Shown: piece by piece, positions 62,658 through 64,000 of the stretch
Position numbering within the stretch: position 1 is the first letter of the stretch
Layout: the number at the start of each line of letters is the position of its first letter
Source of the DNA: Thamnaconus septentrionalis
Lineage: Eukaryota > Chordata > Actinopteri > Tetraodontiformes > Monacanthidae
Direction: 5' to 3'
Length of the DNA: 64,000 nucleotides
Assembly (NCBI GenBank): GCA_009823395.1
Contig: CM020501.1
Span: forward strand, 28,237,361-28,301,360
The notes under the pieces: generated by a model
What the model was told of the DNA's origin: nothing
The model's input: only the letters and a program-made list of their open reading frames with translations
The model's database searches: none
Made by a program: the position numbers and the translations under genes

Positions 62658-64000
62658 CTCAGCCTTGTGATCGCCGGGTCGGTGTACATCCGCCCGGCGG
62701 AGGGGGACCTGGGAAGACGATCCGGGGTTAATGGGGTGGAAATCGGCAAACGCTGCCGGTGCGAAACGCATTTCCTCGCGCGCCCGATAAAGGCTTCATT
62801 CTCCGCGCCATCACGAGGGGGGACGAGGGCCCGTCGGTGTTCCAAAGACACAGAGGACACTGCTGTGTCCCTGGTTCCTGCCCGCCACCAGAGGCCCACG
62901 TGAATGTAAATGCACCAATTTCGAGGTCCCCCATTCAGGCTTTTAGCTGATGAGCCTCCCTTTGCATTTCTTAATCGTGAATCCTAAGGGAAAATAAAAT
63001 TTGCCGATGAACGTCACACACGACGAGCGGCCACACTGATTCCTGCTGGTTCCTGCTTCTGCAAATAATCTTCAGTATTTTGTGTCGCAATTGCCCCACC
63101 GTTTATCAGCTGATTTTACAAGAACGTCAGTATTTTATTTTGATTCATCCAAAAAGCTTTTCTCTCTTGCAAACTGTTAGACTTGCTCTTCCAATTTGCT
63201 TCCTTTGACACGCTCTTCAAACCTTCTCAATCAGCTTGCTTCAAGGTCAGAAAGGTAGAGTTTTGGGGCATAAACGTGGACTTTTTCTTAAAAAGGGTCT
63301 GCATCTTTACAGTGTCACAAGAACGATTAGAATGAAAAAAAAATGTTTAAGATGCAACTGTCTAAAAATTGTGCACGTGCCCAATTTCAATTTGAGTGCA
63401 TGTACTTTATTTGTAGGGATGCTAGGATCGTCCTCGGCTGAGCACACTTGGCTATGCGATCGGGTCGAGCTAATAATCAAAAGAGCAGTGGCTCGTTTTT
63501 TTTTTTAATAACAAATCTTGCACCCGTACACAGGCCAGGTGCCACGAGACGCCCCGACTGGCCGGCTGAATGGAGTTGCTATAGCGACGTCACAGAGTCG
63601 AGTAACAGACAAATAGTAAACAGCAATAAATGACGTAAAAAGCGCTTTTTGAATGACAGCATTGGAGCGCGGCCACGTAATGACATCCGGCGTGCTGATG
63701 CCGACATCCACGCGTCGCACGACGATGACTCACAATGCAGTGCAATTTGGTAGAAAACTGTGCAAAAGTGCAAAATAAGAGGCAACAAAGGCAAAGAGAG
63801 CCAACTATTACATTTATTATCTGCTTATTCTGTTCATTTCTGTGCAAAATGCACAGAAATCCGTCAAACATTTTCCCTTTCACTTTCTTTTTCTATTTGA
63901 AGACCAATATGCAAAACACATAATAAAACTGGCTGCACTTCTGCACAGCCACAACGCAGCCACAACGCAGACGGAGAAAATGAAAGCATTCTTATCGTTG
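62658..64000 (-). other. mbnl2: distal end of window, presumed mbnl2 intron
   Basis: Mostly unique-looking sequence with no zinc-finger exon and no splice-supported frame. A CpG-rich patch at 62670-62860 adjoins the GAA tract. Assignment to the intron rests only on the absence of the mbnl2 first coding exon so far. Confidence 0.4.

Noticed and set aside
62484..62899. Long homopolymer frames (poly-Lys, poly-Phe, poly-Ser) on both strands
   Set aside because: They are translations of the (GAA)53 tract; no gene context, splice sites or conserved sequence.

Overview
The window looks like a piece of a compact ray-finned (teleost) fish genome. Short to moderate introns with GT-AG borders, CpG-rich first exons, a very high density of dinucleotide and trinucleotide microsatellites, and many short DNA transposons (hAT-like, Tc1-like, TTAA-flanked MITEs), a tRNA-derived SINE and an L2-like LINE fragment all point that way. 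The genes were recognised by eye from conserved protein motifs and splice sites; no alignment was run.

Four genes are visible, all on the minus strand, so they read from right to left. (1) mbnl2, muscleblind-like splicing regulator 2: eight coding exons between 49386 and 34726, with its first zinc-finger exon beyond the right edge, an intron of at least 14.6 kb filling 49387-64000, and a probable 3' UTR of about 4.2 kb down to about 30.54 kb. (2) rap2a, a Ras-family small GTPase: exon 1 at 25043-25356 and exon 2 at 15314-15551, a complete 183-residue protein. (3) mrpl39, mitochondrial ribosomal protein mL39: ten coding exons from 13319 to 4847, a complete 333-residue protein. (4) The first coding exon (953-1013) of an unidentified gene with a signal peptide, preceded by a CpG island and leaving the left edge. 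mbnl2 next to rap2a matches human 13q32, as far as I recall; mrpl39 beside them does not (human MRPL39 is on chromosome 21).

The most informative part is the 3' half of mbnl2. It keeps the alternative-splicing architecture of the vertebrate muscleblind genes: a 54-nt nuclear-localisation exon preceded by about 150 nt with no AG dinucleotide, a 36-nt cassette exon whose pyrimidine tract is a pure CT microsatellite, a 95-nt cassette exon, and a five-codon final coding exon. The rest is introns and intergenic DNA with nested transposons, an inverted pair of hAT-like elements, a four-copy satellite of about 183 bp, a degenerate short-unit array and a perfect (GAA)53 tract. I found no convincing undescribed gene system.
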